From: Paenibacillus sp.
Lineage (GTDB): Bacteria; Bacillota; Bacilli; Paenibacillales; Paenibacillaceae
Assembly: GCA_031254035.1 (NCBI GenBank)
Contig: JAIRVF010000004.1
Location: 1-34,301, forward strand
Length of the DNA stretch: 34,301 nucleotides
Reading direction: 5' to 3'
Below are positions 6,658-14,504 of this stretch, in pieces; within the stretch, counting starts at the first letter, position 1, and every line of letters begins with the position of its first letter. The translations under genes were made by a program, and so were the position numbers. The notes below the pieces were generated by a model, which made no database searches, was not told the DNA's origin, and was given only the letters and a program-made list of their open reading frames with translations.

Positions 6658-8025
6658 ATGTCTGGAAATCAAAAGTTAACCGATGTGGTGATGCCGCAGC
6701 TGGCTGAATCGCTGGTTTCGGCTACGATTGCAAAGTGGCTGAAACAACCGGGGGATCAAGTTGAGCAATATGAACCGATTTGCGAGGTAATCACCGATAA
6801 AGTAAATGCTGAGATTCCTTCAACGCTGGACGGAGTAATGGCTGAACTGATCGCTGAGGAAGGCCAAAGCGTCGGTGTAGGGGAAATTATATGCCGTATG
6901 GCTGTAGAGGGCCAAAACTCCGGGGCGGAGGATGGGAATAACGAAACGCAACATGCAACGTCAGCAGCTCTTTCTGCAAACGATGGTGATCAATCGATGA
7001 GAAGCCGTTACTCACCAGCAGTCCAATCTTTGGCTGCCCAGCATAACGTTGACCTAAGATCGGTGCAGGGAACGGGAATGGGTGGAAGGATTACCCGCAA
7101 GGATGTACTCGCTTTTGTAGAAAAGGGCGGCGCAAGCAAACAGTCGCAAAATGGCGCGGGACAGATCGTGAAAGAGGTTCAATCCCCATTCAAGGATCTG
7201 CCGCATGGCAATCCAGCGGTAACACCAGAGCAATATATTCCGCAGCCGCAGGTAGCGGAAAGAAGCTCTGGGCTGCATATGTCGGAGTCGCCAAAAATCC
7301 CGCCGATTGAAGTGGAAAGAGGCGGAGAGCGCGAAACGTTGATCGATGTGACGCCGCTTCGCAATGCGATCGCGACCAATATGCGCCAAAGCGTATCTGA
7401 GATTCCTCATGCCTGGACAATGGTCGAGGTGGACGTGACCAATCTCGTGCTGCTGCGCAATAAACTAAAGGATGAATTTAAGCGCAGAGAAGGGTATAAT
7501 TTAACGTATCTGGCATTTTTCCTTAAAGCTGTTGTGAATGCGATCAAGGACTACCCGATCATGAATTCCGTTTGGGCCGTGAATAAAATTATCGTCAAAC
7601 GAGATATCAATATTTCACTGGCCGTCGGTACGGAAGATTCGGTAATGACTCCGGTTATTCAAAGGGCGGATCAGAAGAACATTGCGGGATTGGCCCGGGA
7701 GATCGAAGAACTTGCGAACAAAACCCGCCAAGGTAAGCTGAAGCTAGAGGATATGCAAGGGGGAACCTTTACCGTTAACAATACGGGATCTTTTGGCTCC
7801 ATTTTATCTTACCCAATCATCAACTATCCGCAGGCTGCCATCCTGACGTTTGAATCGATCGTGAAGCGACCGGTCGTCATCAACGACATGATCGCAGTCC
7901 GTTCGATGGCCAATATTTGTTTGTCATTGGATCACCGGATTTTGGACGGAGTCATCTGCGGACGGTTCCTGCAACGGGTGAAGGAAAATATCGAAGCCTA
8001 TACGCTAGATACGAAAGTATATTAA
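6658..8025 (+). CDS. bkdB: Branched-chain 2-oxoacid dehydrogenase E2 (dihydrolipoyl acyltransferase)
   Basis: This 455-residue protein is the core of the complex and moves the acyl group from lipoyl to CoA. It has three parts. A lipoyl domain (about 5-82) carries the modified Lys48 in EVITDKVNAE. A peripheral subunit-binding domain (about 124-158) reads SPAVQSLAAQHNVDL then GTGMGGRITRKDV. The acyltransferase domain (about 225-455) ends with the catalytic HRILDG, His426 and Asp430. The linkers are rich in Ala, Gln, Ser and Pro. There is only one lipoyl domain, as in B. subtilis BkdB. The lipB gene follows by 41 bp, so modification enzyme and target are probably made together. Confidence 0.93.
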   Translation: MSGNQKLTDVVMPQLAESLVSATIAKWLKQPGDQVEQYEPICEVITDKVNAEIPSTLDGVMAELIAEEGQSVGVGEIICRMAVEGQNSGAEDGNNETQHATSAALSANDGDQSMRSRYSPAVQSLAAQHNVDLRSVQGTGMGGRITRKDVLAFVEKGGASKQSQNGAGQIVKEVQSPFKDLPHGNPAVTPEQYIPQPQVAERSSGLHMSESPKIPPIEVERGGERETLIDVTPLRNAIATNMRQSVSEIPHAWTMVEVDVTNLVLLRNKLKDEFKRREGYNLTYLAFFLKAVVNAIKDYPIMNSVWAVNKIIVKRDINISLAVGTEDSVMTPVIQRADQKNIAGLAREIEELANKTRQGKLKLEDMQGGTFTVNNTGSFGSILSYPIINYPQAAILTFESIVKRPVVINDMIAVRSMANICLSLDHRILDGVICGRFLQRVKENIEAYTLDTKVY

Positions 8026-8066
8026 TTGAGCAGTCATTCATCATCAGGAAAGGACGCGAGTTATTC

Positions 8067-8765
8067 ATGAGCAAAGAACTTCAAGTTTCCTATACACCGA
8101 TGATGGGTTATGATGCAGCTTGGGATTTGCAAAAATCGATTGTAAAAAGCATTGACCTTGGAGAGCAGCAGGATACCCTGCTGCTCTTGCAGCATCCGCC
8201 AACCTATACCATCGGTTCCCAAAGACATCCAGAGCATCTGCTTCTGAGCAAGGAAGAGCTTGAGGTGAAGGGCATCGGATTATTTGAAATCGACCGCGGC
8301 GGGGATATTACATATCATGGGCCCGGCCAACTTGTCGGGTATCCACTGCTTTTGCTGGAGGGAGCCGGGCTGGATTTGCATGGATATTTGCGCAGTTTGG
8401 AGCAAGTTATTATCAATTATTTGCAGCATTACGGCATTGAGGCAGGACGAAAGCCAGAGTATACTGGGGTTTGGGTCGGCGATTTGAAAGTGTGCGCGAT
8501 TGGAGTTAAATTCAACAAATGCCGTAGCCGTCGCGCGTTTGTGACCAGTCACGGATTTGCATTTAACATCAAGGCAGGTATTGGAGAACAGGGCTTTAAA
8601 GGGATCATACCTTGCGGCATTCAAGAATACGGCGTGACATCGCTGGAAGAATGTACAGGGAGAGATTTTACGGTGGAGCAGGTTGCAGAAGAAATTATGC
8701 CTTTCTTTACTGAGGTATTCTCGTACGAGACTGCAGCGAAGCTTATAACTGAAACAGCCCGCTGA
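8067..8765 (+). CDS. lipB: Octanoyl-[acyl-carrier-protein]:protein N-octanoyltransferase
   Basis: LipB moves octanoyl from acyl carrier protein to the lipoyl-domain lysine, the first step of lipoate assembly. ATG 8067 gives 232 residues, the family length; a longer open frame from 7917 overlaps bkdB and is rejected. AAAGGA lies about 12 nt upstream. The LipB signature RGGDITYHGPGQLVGYP is at 78-93, catalytic Lys141 lies in GDLKVCAIG, and the catalytic cysteine C183 in IIPCGI. B. subtilis instead uses the unrelated LipM/LipL relay, so a true LipB placed behind bkdB is notable. The stop codon lies within a palindrome shared with the convergent small gene. Confidence 0.93.
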   Translation: MSKELQVSYTPMMGYDAAWDLQKSIVKSIDLGEQQDTLLLLQHPPTYTIGSQRHPEHLLLSKEELEVKGIGLFEIDRGGDITYHGPGQLVGYPLLLLEGAGLDLHGYLRSLEQVIINYLQHYGIEAGRKPEYTGVWVGDLKVCAIGVKFNKCRSRRAFVTSHGFAFNIKAGIGEQGFKGIIPCGIQEYGVTSLEECTGRDFTVEQVAEEIMPFFTEVFSYETAAKLITETAR

Positions 8766-8775
8766 ATCAGCGGGC
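8757..8775. other. Palindrome spanning two convergent stop codons
   Basis: GCCCGCTGA, one A, then TCAGCGGGC: a perfect 9-bp inverted repeat. Each arm contains the TGA stop of one convergent gene (lipB and the small prli42-like gene). There is no T tract, so it is not a standard terminator, but it would form the 3' hairpin of both mRNAs. Confidence 0.6.
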
Positions 8776-8868
8776 GATGACGGATTCCACCACTCCGAAA
8801 ATTACGGAGCCGCACATGGCGATCAACATCAAGTAAACAAACAATCGAAACCATTTTTTATTTTGCAT
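8767..8868 (-). CDS. prli42: Prli42-like small membrane protein
   Basis: This is a 33-residue protein. It has an excellent ribosome site, AAAGGAG 5 nt before ATG 8868. A basic N-terminus (MQNKKWFR) precedes one membrane helix, LFVYLMLIAMCGSVIFGVV. The pattern K-x-VYLMLIAM-x-S is that of Prli42, the miniprotein that anchors the stressosome to the membrane in Listeria and is widespread in Firmicutes. Prli42 normally binds RsbR through its positively charged N-terminus. The assignment rests on length, topology and this motif; a generic small membrane peptide is the alternative. Confidence 0.65.
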   Translation of the reverse strand: MQNKKWFRLFVYLMLIAMCGSVIFGVVESVIAR

Positions 8869-8936
8869 AGCTACTCCTTTACCAGTTGAAAAAATAATTT
8901 TGCAATATGGATCTCAATATGCAATAGCTTGTTTCA

Positions 8937-9025
8937 GGCGCGATCAAAAAAATAATAGATCATTTTATTTGCCGAAGACGGGCAGTTTTCGCGCAAATCT
9001 GATTCACTATTTTTTGGATCGCGCC
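8937..9025 (+). repeat. Palindromic intergenic element, copy 2 (uninterrupted)
   Basis: This 89-bp element starts GGCGCGATCAAAAAAATA and ends with its inverse TATTTTTTGGATCGCGCC. Its reverse complement aligns along its length with copy 1 at 4358-4484, including CAAATCTGATTC (8994-9005) and AGATCATTT near 8958. It encodes nothing. It could fold as a long hairpin in RNA from either strand. It lies between prli42 and the peptidase gene. Confidence 0.75.
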
Positions 9026-9070
9026 TATTAATATCCATTGTAACTTAACCATGAGAGAGAGGGAAGTCCA

Positions 9071-10195
9071 ATGATCAAACAGGAACGTTTAGTAGAAGAA
9101 TTTATGGAACTTGTCAAGGTGGACAGCGAGACAGGACATGAAGAAGAAATTTCGATAGTGCTTAAGAAGAAATTTTCCGAGCTCGGGCTGAACGTGGTCG
9201 AAGATGATTCCAAGCCGAGAACAGGCCATGGCGCAGGGAATCTGATCGTTACCATGGAAGGAACCCCGGGGAGCAAGGCGCCTAAATTGTTCTTCACATG
9301 CCATATGGATACGGTGACCCCTGGCAAAGGGATTAAACCTTCCTTGGGCAAAGACGGCTGGATTACAAGTGACGGAACAACCATTCTGGGTTCCGATGAC
9401 AAGGCCGGAATCGCTGTGCTTTTCGAAGCAATCAGGGTTATCCAGGAACAGCAGATCGAACATGGACAAATCCAATTCGTGATTACAGTAGGCGAGGAGT
9501 CTGGTTTGCTCGGAGCGCGTGCGATGGATCCGAAATATCTGGACGCGGATTTTGGATACGCGATCGACTCAAACGGCGAAATTGGAGCTATTGCCGTCGC
9601 CGCTCCGACACAGGCCAAAATCAAGATGAAAATCTTTGGGAAATCCGCTCATGCTGGCGTTAATCCGGAAGATGGCATCAGCGCGATTCAGGTTGCATCC
9701 AAGGCCATTTCGCGTATGAAGCTCGGACGGCTGGATCATGAAACTACCGCAAATATCGGCAAATTCGCTGGTGGCGGTCCTACGAACGTGGTCTGCGATT
9801 TCGTGGAGGTTGATGCGGAAGCGCGCAGCATCGTGCAAGACAAAGTGGAACGGCAAATCGAACATATGCGCGAAGCACTCGAAAGCGCCGCGTCTGAATG
9901 TGGTGCAAAATGCGAATTTATCGGCGAAATCGTGTACCCTGCATTTAATTTCGATGAAAACGATGAAGTCGTGAAGTTGGCGCAGCGGGCAATTGCCAAG
10001 ATCGGTCTCACCAGCCGTACCTTCCATTCGGGTGGCGGCAGTGATGCGAATATTTTCAATGGCATGGGAGTGCCAACTGTGAATCTGGCTTTAGGCTATG
10101 AAAACATCCACACGACAAAGGAACGGATTCGGGCGGTAGATATGGCCAAAGCGGCTGAAATGGTCATCAGTATTATTGGCGAAACCGTGAAATAA
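9071..10195 (+). CDS. M20-family zinc peptidase, YqjE/peptidase T-like
   Basis: This 374-residue cytoplasmic metallopeptidase probably acts on small peptides. GAGAGAGGGAAG precedes the start. Metal-site motifs typical of the M20/PepT group are HMDT (His78, Asp80), GSDDKAG (109-110) and GEESGLLGA with Glu142 and Glu143. The dimerisation domain lies at roughly 180-290, containing GKSAHAGVNPEDG. The last metal His is in GYENIHTTKE near 351. B. subtilis YqjE lies in the same place downstream of bkdB, which supports orthology. The exact substrate is not known. A strong terminator follows, so it is a single-gene unit. Confidence 0.88.
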   Translation: MIKQERLVEEFMELVKVDSETGHEEEISIVLKKKFSELGLNVVEDDSKPRTGHGAGNLIVTMEGTPGSKAPKLFFTCHMDTVTPGKGIKPSLGKDGWITSDGTTILGSDDKAGIAVLFEAIRVIQEQQIEHGQIQFVITVGEESGLLGARAMDPKYLDADFGYAIDSNGEIGAIAVAAPTQAKIKMKIFGKSAHAGVNPEDGISAIQVASKAISRMKLGRLDHETTANIGKFAGGGPTNVVCDFVEVDAEARSIVQDKVERQIEHMREALESAASECGAKCEFIGEIVYPAFNFDENDEVVKLAQRAIAKIGLTSRTFHSGGGSDANIFNGMGVPTVNLALGYENIHTTKERIRAVDMAKAAEMVISIIGETVK

Positions 10196-10209
10196 TCGAG
10201 TTGTACGGA

Positions 10210-10262
10210 AAAAAAAGGCTGTTATCACCGACGAAACATGGCCGGTGAAGCAGCCTTTTTCC
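10210..10262. terminator. Bidirectional rho-independent terminator
   Basis: The arms AAAGGCTG...CACCG and CGGTGA...CAGCCTTT form a long stem with A and T tracts on either side. It ends both the peptidase gene (+) and the TPR gene (-). Confidence 0.85.
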
Positions 10263-10271
10263 TGATTTCAG

Positions 10272-11471
10272 CTAATGCAGTAAAACAGCGGGTCCCTTAG
10301 CATGGTTTCGCTCCTGAGCCGGAGTCCAAATCGTATGCCATTCCGTTATATTCAATATTTGCAGGGCGCGGGAAATTTTGTCTAAATGATGTTCGATTTT
10401 AAGGAATAGCTCGTTGCCGACAATGGTATTTTCAAGCCTTCCCATCAGTGATTTCTTAGTTTGCTGCAGGTAGCACGAAGCAGCGCCGAACCTTGCTGGC
10501 GAATGATTAGGATCCGTGCCGTAAATGGTCTCGAAAATGGCAGCTGCTCTTTCGTAATTGCCTGCATCATATTCAATCTCTGCGGCGATGAAGCAAAGAT
10601 CGAGCGAAATCTGGCTGCGGTCATTCAAAGGTAGCTGTTCCATTACGGCGATTCGCGATGCGGCGAGTTCACGATAGCCCTGCTTGTACAATGTATAGAT
10701 CAGCTCGTTGTACTCATCGGGGGTCGGACTCGCCAGTATTGCCAAGGCTTCATTAATTTTGCCGAGCGCGATTGCGGTTTTGGCTGTTTCCAAAGCTTCA
10801 TACCGGGACAAGGCAGGCATACCGATACCTCCGTTCATGCCATACAGGCACCATTTGCAAACGTTTTTGACTTCCGTGGCCCTGATCATATGGTTTGCTG
10901 TCATTAGGAGCACGTGATCTGAGCGCATGGCTTGTAGCGATAATAATGTAAGAGCTTCTTGGAATTGATTTATGTAAATTAGACATAAAATATAGTGAAT
11001 CTGATTTATCTCGGTAATGCTCGACTGCCGGTAACAGGTTGCGTAAAGTTCCGCCGCCGTTGAGTAGGCACCTAAGCCCCAAAGAACCTCTGCAACAAGT
11101 AAAATGTCATCTTCCATTAATTCCGTTGCGATAGCGGTCAGCTGAAGGCGTATTTCGGAATCGTTTGTCCCCATTTGGAAGAGAATAATACCGATTTCAA
11201 GGAGAGCTTCCATAGCGAATCGTTTGCGCGTCAGGCATTGGCGAAAAGCCGCGCCTGCCTGGGTGTTCCGACCTAGCAGCCGGAGCAATCTGCCGTATTC
11301 CAGCCAGCACATGGATTCGTCATAAGACTGCTTTCCGACGCTGCTTCCATCCCTTGAGGTTGAAAGGGCTATTTCAAAACATTGGAGCGCCTCTTCAGCC
11401 ATACCGCGGGAGCGATACCATACACCTAAATTATACTGCTGTGCAGAAGATTCGGTATGGGACTTTAGCAA
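10272..11471 (-). CDS. TPR-repeat protein, function unknown
   Basis: This 399-residue soluble protein is made of tetratricopeptide-like helical pairs. Clear ones are near the N-terminus (YNLGVWYRSRGMAEEALQCF, then WLEYGRLLRLLGRNTQAGAAF) and near residue 300 (AAEIEYDAGNYERAAAIFETIY). No catalytic domain is visible, so a scaffold or adaptor role is likely. The start is unclear: the frame opens at a TTG at 11471 with no ribosome site, while a good site (AGGGGG, 6 nt) serves an ATG at 11503 in another frame. That 12-codon ORF stops at 11465, overlapping the TTG. Either translation is coupled through this leader peptide, or one base has been lost or gained and the protein is MKNDQMINLVH- fused to it. 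The 147 bp to mciZ hold no other gene. Confidence 0.65.
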   Translation of the reverse strand: MLKSHTESSAQQYNLGVWYRSRGMAEEALQCFEIALSTSRDGSSVGKQSYDESMCWLEYGRLLRLLGRNTQAGAAFRQCLTRKRFAMEALLEIGIILFQMGTNDSEIRLQLTAIATELMEDDILLVAEVLWGLGAYSTAAELYATCYRQSSITEINQIHYILCLIYINQFQEALTLLSLQAMRSDHVLLMTANHMIRATEVKNVCKWCLYGMNGGIGMPALSRYEALETAKTAIALGKINEALAILASPTPDEYNELIYTLYKQGYRELAASRIAVMEQLPLNDRSQISLDLCFIAAEIEYDAGNYERAAAIFETIYGTDPNHSPARFGAASCYLQQTKKSLMGRLENTIVGNELFLKIEHHLDKISRALQILNITEWHTIWTPAQERNHAKGPAVLLH

Positions 11472-11503
11472 TGAACCAAATTGATCATTTGATCATTCTT
11501 CAT
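11465..11503 (-). CDS. 12-codon leader ORF overlapping the TPR gene start
   Basis: ATG at 11503 has AGGGGG 6 nt upstream and encodes MKNDQMINLVHC. Its TAA lies 4 nt inside the TPR reading frame. It may serve as a coupling leader, or be the true N-terminus separated by a frameshift. Confidence 0.35.
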   Translation of the reverse strand: MKNDQMINLVHC

Positions 11504-11650
11504 ATGGAACCCCCTGCTATATATAACAACTTAAGCCGTCTTTAGTTATACGTTGCGATAAAAAAATTTAAAAAACAAAGATATTGTGACATTAATCATA
11601 TATAATCATATATTTGTTTTATTTTGCAATATAGACCTACAGAACCATTC

Positions 11651-11800
11651 TTATCCGTTTGTATTGGTGTTTGAACCTTCCAATAATACAGCCAACGGAG
11701 TATGCGGTTGGGCCTCTTTCATCCATTGTTTGAGCATGATTCGGATCTGCCAGGCCTTTCCAACCAAATGAATGGAGCTTTCGGTACGGTAGCTCTTCAT
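11651..11800 (-). CDS. mciZ: Z-ring inhibitor MciZ
   Basis: This 49-residue peptide has the ribosome site AGAGGGGAAG in front of ATG 11800. The central HLVGKAWQIRIMLKQW matches the core of B. subtilis MciZ (LVGKAWEIRAKLKEY), which binds the C-terminal face of FtsZ, caps filaments and blocks Z-ring assembly in the mother cell during sporulation. The C-terminal 20 residues are longer and different. MciZ neighbours nudF in B. subtilis too, and here the two are divergent. The assignment comes from the motif and the synteny; expression under sigma-E is expected from the family but I could not identify the promoter. Confidence 0.85.
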   Translation of the reverse strand: MKSYRTESSIHLVGKAWQIRIMLKQWMKEAQPHTPLAVLLEGSNTNTNG

Positions 11801-11827
11801 TTTCGCTTCCCCTCTTCCTTTGTTGAA

Positions 11828-11844
11828 GTTTGTTATAATAACAC
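11828..11844 (+). promoter_or_regulatory. Extended -10 promoter of nudF with palindrome
   Basis: TATAAT at 11834-11839 is preceded by TGT, giving an extended -10; no good -35 is seen. The -10 lies inside the perfect palindrome TGTTATAATAACA, which could be an operator. Confidence 0.4.
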
Positions 11845-11900
11845 CATATGAGTCAGCTTGTACAAACATGCTTGTTTTTAAAATAAGGAGAGATGAGACT

Positions 11901-12473
11901 GTGAAGGAATTTGCAAATTCAAATACCAAGCTAGATGAAGTTACGGTCTCCACGAGACCTATTTTCGAAGGGAAAGTCATTTCCTTGCAGATTGATACGG
12001 TTCAATTACCAGACGGAAGTACCGCATCCAGAGAGATCGTCAAACATCCCGGTGCGGTAGCGGTGCTTGCGATCTATGATGATAAGATGATTTTGGTCGA
12101 CCAATTCCGGCAGGCCATGGGCCGCTGCGAGCTGGAGATTCCGGCTGGAAAGCTCGAAAAAGGGGAAGATCCACTGGAAGCCGCTAAAAGGGAGCTACAG
12201 GAGGAGACCGGCTACGCATGTCGGAATATCAAGCATTTGCATTCTTTTTATACCTCACCGGGATTTGCTGATGAGATTATTCATCTCTATCTTGCTGAGG
12301 AGCTCCGAAGCGGGGAAGCAGCCCCGGATGAGGACGAGTTTCTTGAGCTGTATGAACTAACGCTTGCGGAAGCGGAAGAAGCCGTCGCATTGGGAAGAAT
12401 CCGTGATGCCAAAACGATCATGGCCGTATATGCCTGGAAACTAAAACACGCGACAGGGGTGTTTGGATTATGA
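11901..12473 (+). CDS. nudF: ADP-ribose pyrophosphatase, Nudix family
   Basis: The enzyme hydrolyses ADP-ribose to AMP and ribose 5-phosphate. GTG 11901 is chosen because AAGGAG lies about 11 nt upstream and the product (190 residues) starts where the family does; the open frame extends to 11820 without family similarity. The full Nudix box GKLEKGEDPLEAAKRELQEETG is at 83-104, with the invariant REL and EE-TG residues. The preceding ELEIPAG and the following SPGFADE are typical of the ADP-ribose subgroup. The stop overlaps the next gene by 4 bp. B. subtilis NudF (YqkG) sits in the same place. Confidence 0.9.
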   Translation: MKEFANSNTKLDEVTVSTRPIFEGKVISLQIDTVQLPDGSTASREIVKHPGAVAVLAIYDDKMILVDQFRQAMGRCELEIPAGKLEKGEDPLEAAKRELQEETGYACRNIKHLHSFYTSPGFADEIIHLYLAEELRSGEAAPDEDEFLELYELTLAEAEEAVALGRIRDAKTIMAVYAWKLKHATGVFGL

Positions 12474-13705
12474 CTCCGATCGATACCAATACGTCACATG
12501 AAAAAAACGAGGTGCTCACGGAATATTACGCCGATTTGCATATCCACATCGGAATGACCACTTCTGGACAAGCCGTAAAAATCAGTGGCAGTAAAGACTT
12601 GACGTTTGCAAACATCGCCAGGGAAGCGGCTGGTCGCAAGGGTATGAATCTGGTGGGAATCATTGACTGCCATTCGCCTGAGGTGCAAAAAGATATTATA
12701 GACTGCCTGTATTCAGGCGAGATGACGGAGCTCAAAGGCGGCGGCATTTCTTACAGGGGGACAACCATTTTACTCGGAAGCGAAATTGAGATCGTTGAAG
12801 AAGGCCGTGGGGCGGCTCATCTTCTTGCTTATTTTCCCGATTTGACCGTAATGCAGCATTTCACTGCATGGATGGCGAAGCATATGAAAAATGTAAATCT
12901 CAGTTCGCAGCGCATCTATGTCCCTGCCCGAGTGCTGCAGGAGGAGATATACAGCCGAGGCGGCATCATGATTCCGGCGCATGTATTTACTCCCCATAAA
13001 GGAATCTACGGGAATGTAACGGCGCATATGTCCGAAGTGCTCGACCTCAGTATGATCAGCGGCGTTGAACTTGGTCTCAGTGCCGACTCCGAGATGGCAG
13101 GACTGATTTCCGAATTGGACAGCTATACGTTCGTTACGAATTCTGACGCGCATTCTCTTGGGAAGATCGGCAGGGAATACAACCGAATCCGGATGGCCGA
13201 ACCGAGTTTTGTTGAATTTGTTCATGCGCTGAATAAAGCAGAGGGCCGCTCTATAACAGGAAATTTTGGCTTGAACCCGCGACTGGGAAAATACCACCGC
13301 ACATTTTGCCTTCTTTGCAGCCGCATCCTCGACCGGGAGGAAATCATGCTGGGAGCATGTCCGCATTGTGGCGGCTCCAAAAAAGTCCAGGGCGTTTGGG
13401 ACCGGATTCTGGACATCGCCGACCGGAAGGAATCCTGGCAGCCGCAAGATCGTCCCAAGTACCATTATCAAGTCCCGCTTGAATTTATTCCTGGTCTCGG
13501 GAAGGTAACGATGAGGAAGCTGCTGGACCGTTTTGGCACGGAAATGTCGATCTTACATCGGGCAGGGGAAGCCGAGCTTGCGGAAGTTGTCGGCAGCAGC
13601 ATGGCTGGGCAGATTGTGATGGCGAGAAACGGAACTCTTTCGTTGACTTCTGGCGGAGGCGGGACCTATGGAAAGGTAGTTCCTCCGTCTACTAAAAAGT
13701 CATAG
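12470..13705 (+). CDS. Endonuclease Q-type PHP-domain protein (YqxK)
   Basis: This 411-residue protein begins with a PHP metal-dependent hydrolase domain (ADLHIHIG at 21-28, later IIDCH, IPAHVFTPHKG and SDAHS supply metal ligands). A four-cysteine zinc module follows (CLLC...CPHC near 282-304), then a helix-hairpin-helix region (FIPGLGKVTMRKLLDRFG). This layout is that of endonuclease Q, which cuts 5' to deaminated bases (uracil, hypoxanthine) or abasic sites in DNA; it is known in archaea and some Bacillus. The start ATG overlaps the nudF stop (ATGA), so the two are co-translated. A deaminated-base repair enzyme beside a nucleotide-hydrolase gene fits a housecleaning unit. Exact substrate is inferred. 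Confidence 0.8.
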   Translation: MTPIDTNTSHEKNEVLTEYYADLHIHIGMTTSGQAVKISGSKDLTFANIAREAAGRKGMNLVGIIDCHSPEVQKDIIDCLYSGEMTELKGGGISYRGTTILLGSEIEIVEEGRGAAHLLAYFPDLTVMQHFTAWMAKHMKNVNLSSQRIYVPARVLQEEIYSRGGIMIPAHVFTPHKGIYGNVTAHMSEVLDLSMISGVELGLSADSEMAGLISELDSYTFVTNSDAHSLGKIGREYNRIRMAEPSFVEFVHALNKAEGRSITGNFGLNPRLGKYHRTFCLLCSRILDREEIMLGACPHCGGSKKVQGVWDRILDIADRKESWQPQDRPKYHYQVPLEFIPGLGKVTMRKLLDRFGTEMSILHRAGEAELAEVVGSSMAGQIVMARNGTLSLTSGGGGTYGKVVPPSTKKS

Positions 13706-13759
13706 TTTGATACTTGTCTTCATAAAGTAAAGGTATGTGATAGGAAGGGAGAATCCTGT

Positions 13760-14410
13760 GTGCGAACTTTCCGCCATACCTTTAAGGAGCAAACGGTTCT
13801 GTATATTTTTGTAGCTGTCCTGTTTCTAGTCGGGGTCATTTTCGGTGCCCTCATGGTGAATGCGTTGTCGCTGGAGCAGCAGCAGGACCTGGGGCGGTAT
13901 CTTCAAAACTTTTTTTGGACGGTGGATCAAAGCGATACGGGAACGGGTGCCGCGCAGACCTTTTGGAGCATTGCAGGCTTGCATTTGAAATGGGTGGGGC
14001 TGATCTGGTTTCTCGGATTGTCCGTCATTGGTTTGCCTGGAATTCTCATTCTTGATTTTCTAAAAGGGGTGTTGATCGGTTTCACTGTTGGTTATCTTGT
14101 CGGTCAATTTTCTTGGAAGGGACTGCTTTTCGCCTTAGTAACGGTAGCTCCCCCCAACTTGCTGATCACCCCGGTGCTCATCGTTTCGAGCGTATCCGCT
14201 ATCTCCTTTTCACTGCATGTGATCAAAAACAGGGTGATGTTGCATAATCGTGTCAACGTAGTCGGTCCTTTCGTTTCTTATGTCGGATTGACTGTAGTGA
14301 TGTGTCTAATTATGCTTGGCATCTCATCATTTGAAACCTGGGTGACGCCTGCAATGATGAAATGGGTGACACCTTCACTTCTAGAGACGGCAGCAGTCCC
14401 CGGGTTGTGA
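13760..14410 (+). CDS. spoIIM: Stage II sporulation protein M
   Basis: SpoIIM is the membrane organiser of the DMP engulfment complex with SpoIID and SpoIIP. The GTG at 13760 is preceded by AAGGGA at 9 nt. The 216 residues carry about five hydrophobic segments (about 13-33, 70-90, 92-115, 120-145, 170-192) and the conserved GLHLKWVGLIWFLGLSVIGLPG core. Size matches B. subtilis SpoIIM. It follows the EndoQ-type gene by 54 bp and precedes the fur promoter, the same order as in B. subtilis. Confidence 0.9.
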   Translation: MRTFRHTFKEQTVLYIFVAVLFLVGVIFGALMVNALSLEQQQDLGRYLQNFFWTVDQSDTGTGAAQTFWSIAGLHLKWVGLIWFLGLSVIGLPGILILDFLKGVLIGFTVGYLVGQFSWKGLLFALVTVAPPNLLITPVLIVSSVSAISFSLHVIKNRVMLHNRVNVVGPFVSYVGLTVVMCLIMLGISSFETWVTPAMMKWVTPSLLETAAVPGL

Positions 14411-14420
14411 GTAAAACCGT

Positions 14421-14450
14421 TTGACTTTGGAGCGTAACTCCCCCTATAAT
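14421..14450 (+). promoter_or_regulatory. Sigma-A promoter of fur
   Basis: -35 TTGACT (14421-14426) and a perfect -10 TATAAT (14445-14450) are 18 bp apart, 55 bp before the fur start codon. The spacer carries the small palindrome GGAGCGTAACTCC. Confidence 0.75.
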
Positions 14451-14504
14451 GAAGAGTGTGTTATATAGCAAAGGTGTATTGATTTTCCTGTGGGGAGGGA
14501 GAAA

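Noticed and set aside
11820..11900. Longer nudF start at 11820
   Set aside because: The added 27 residues are unlike Nudix proteins and would begin over the promoter -10; GTG 11901 has the ribosome site.
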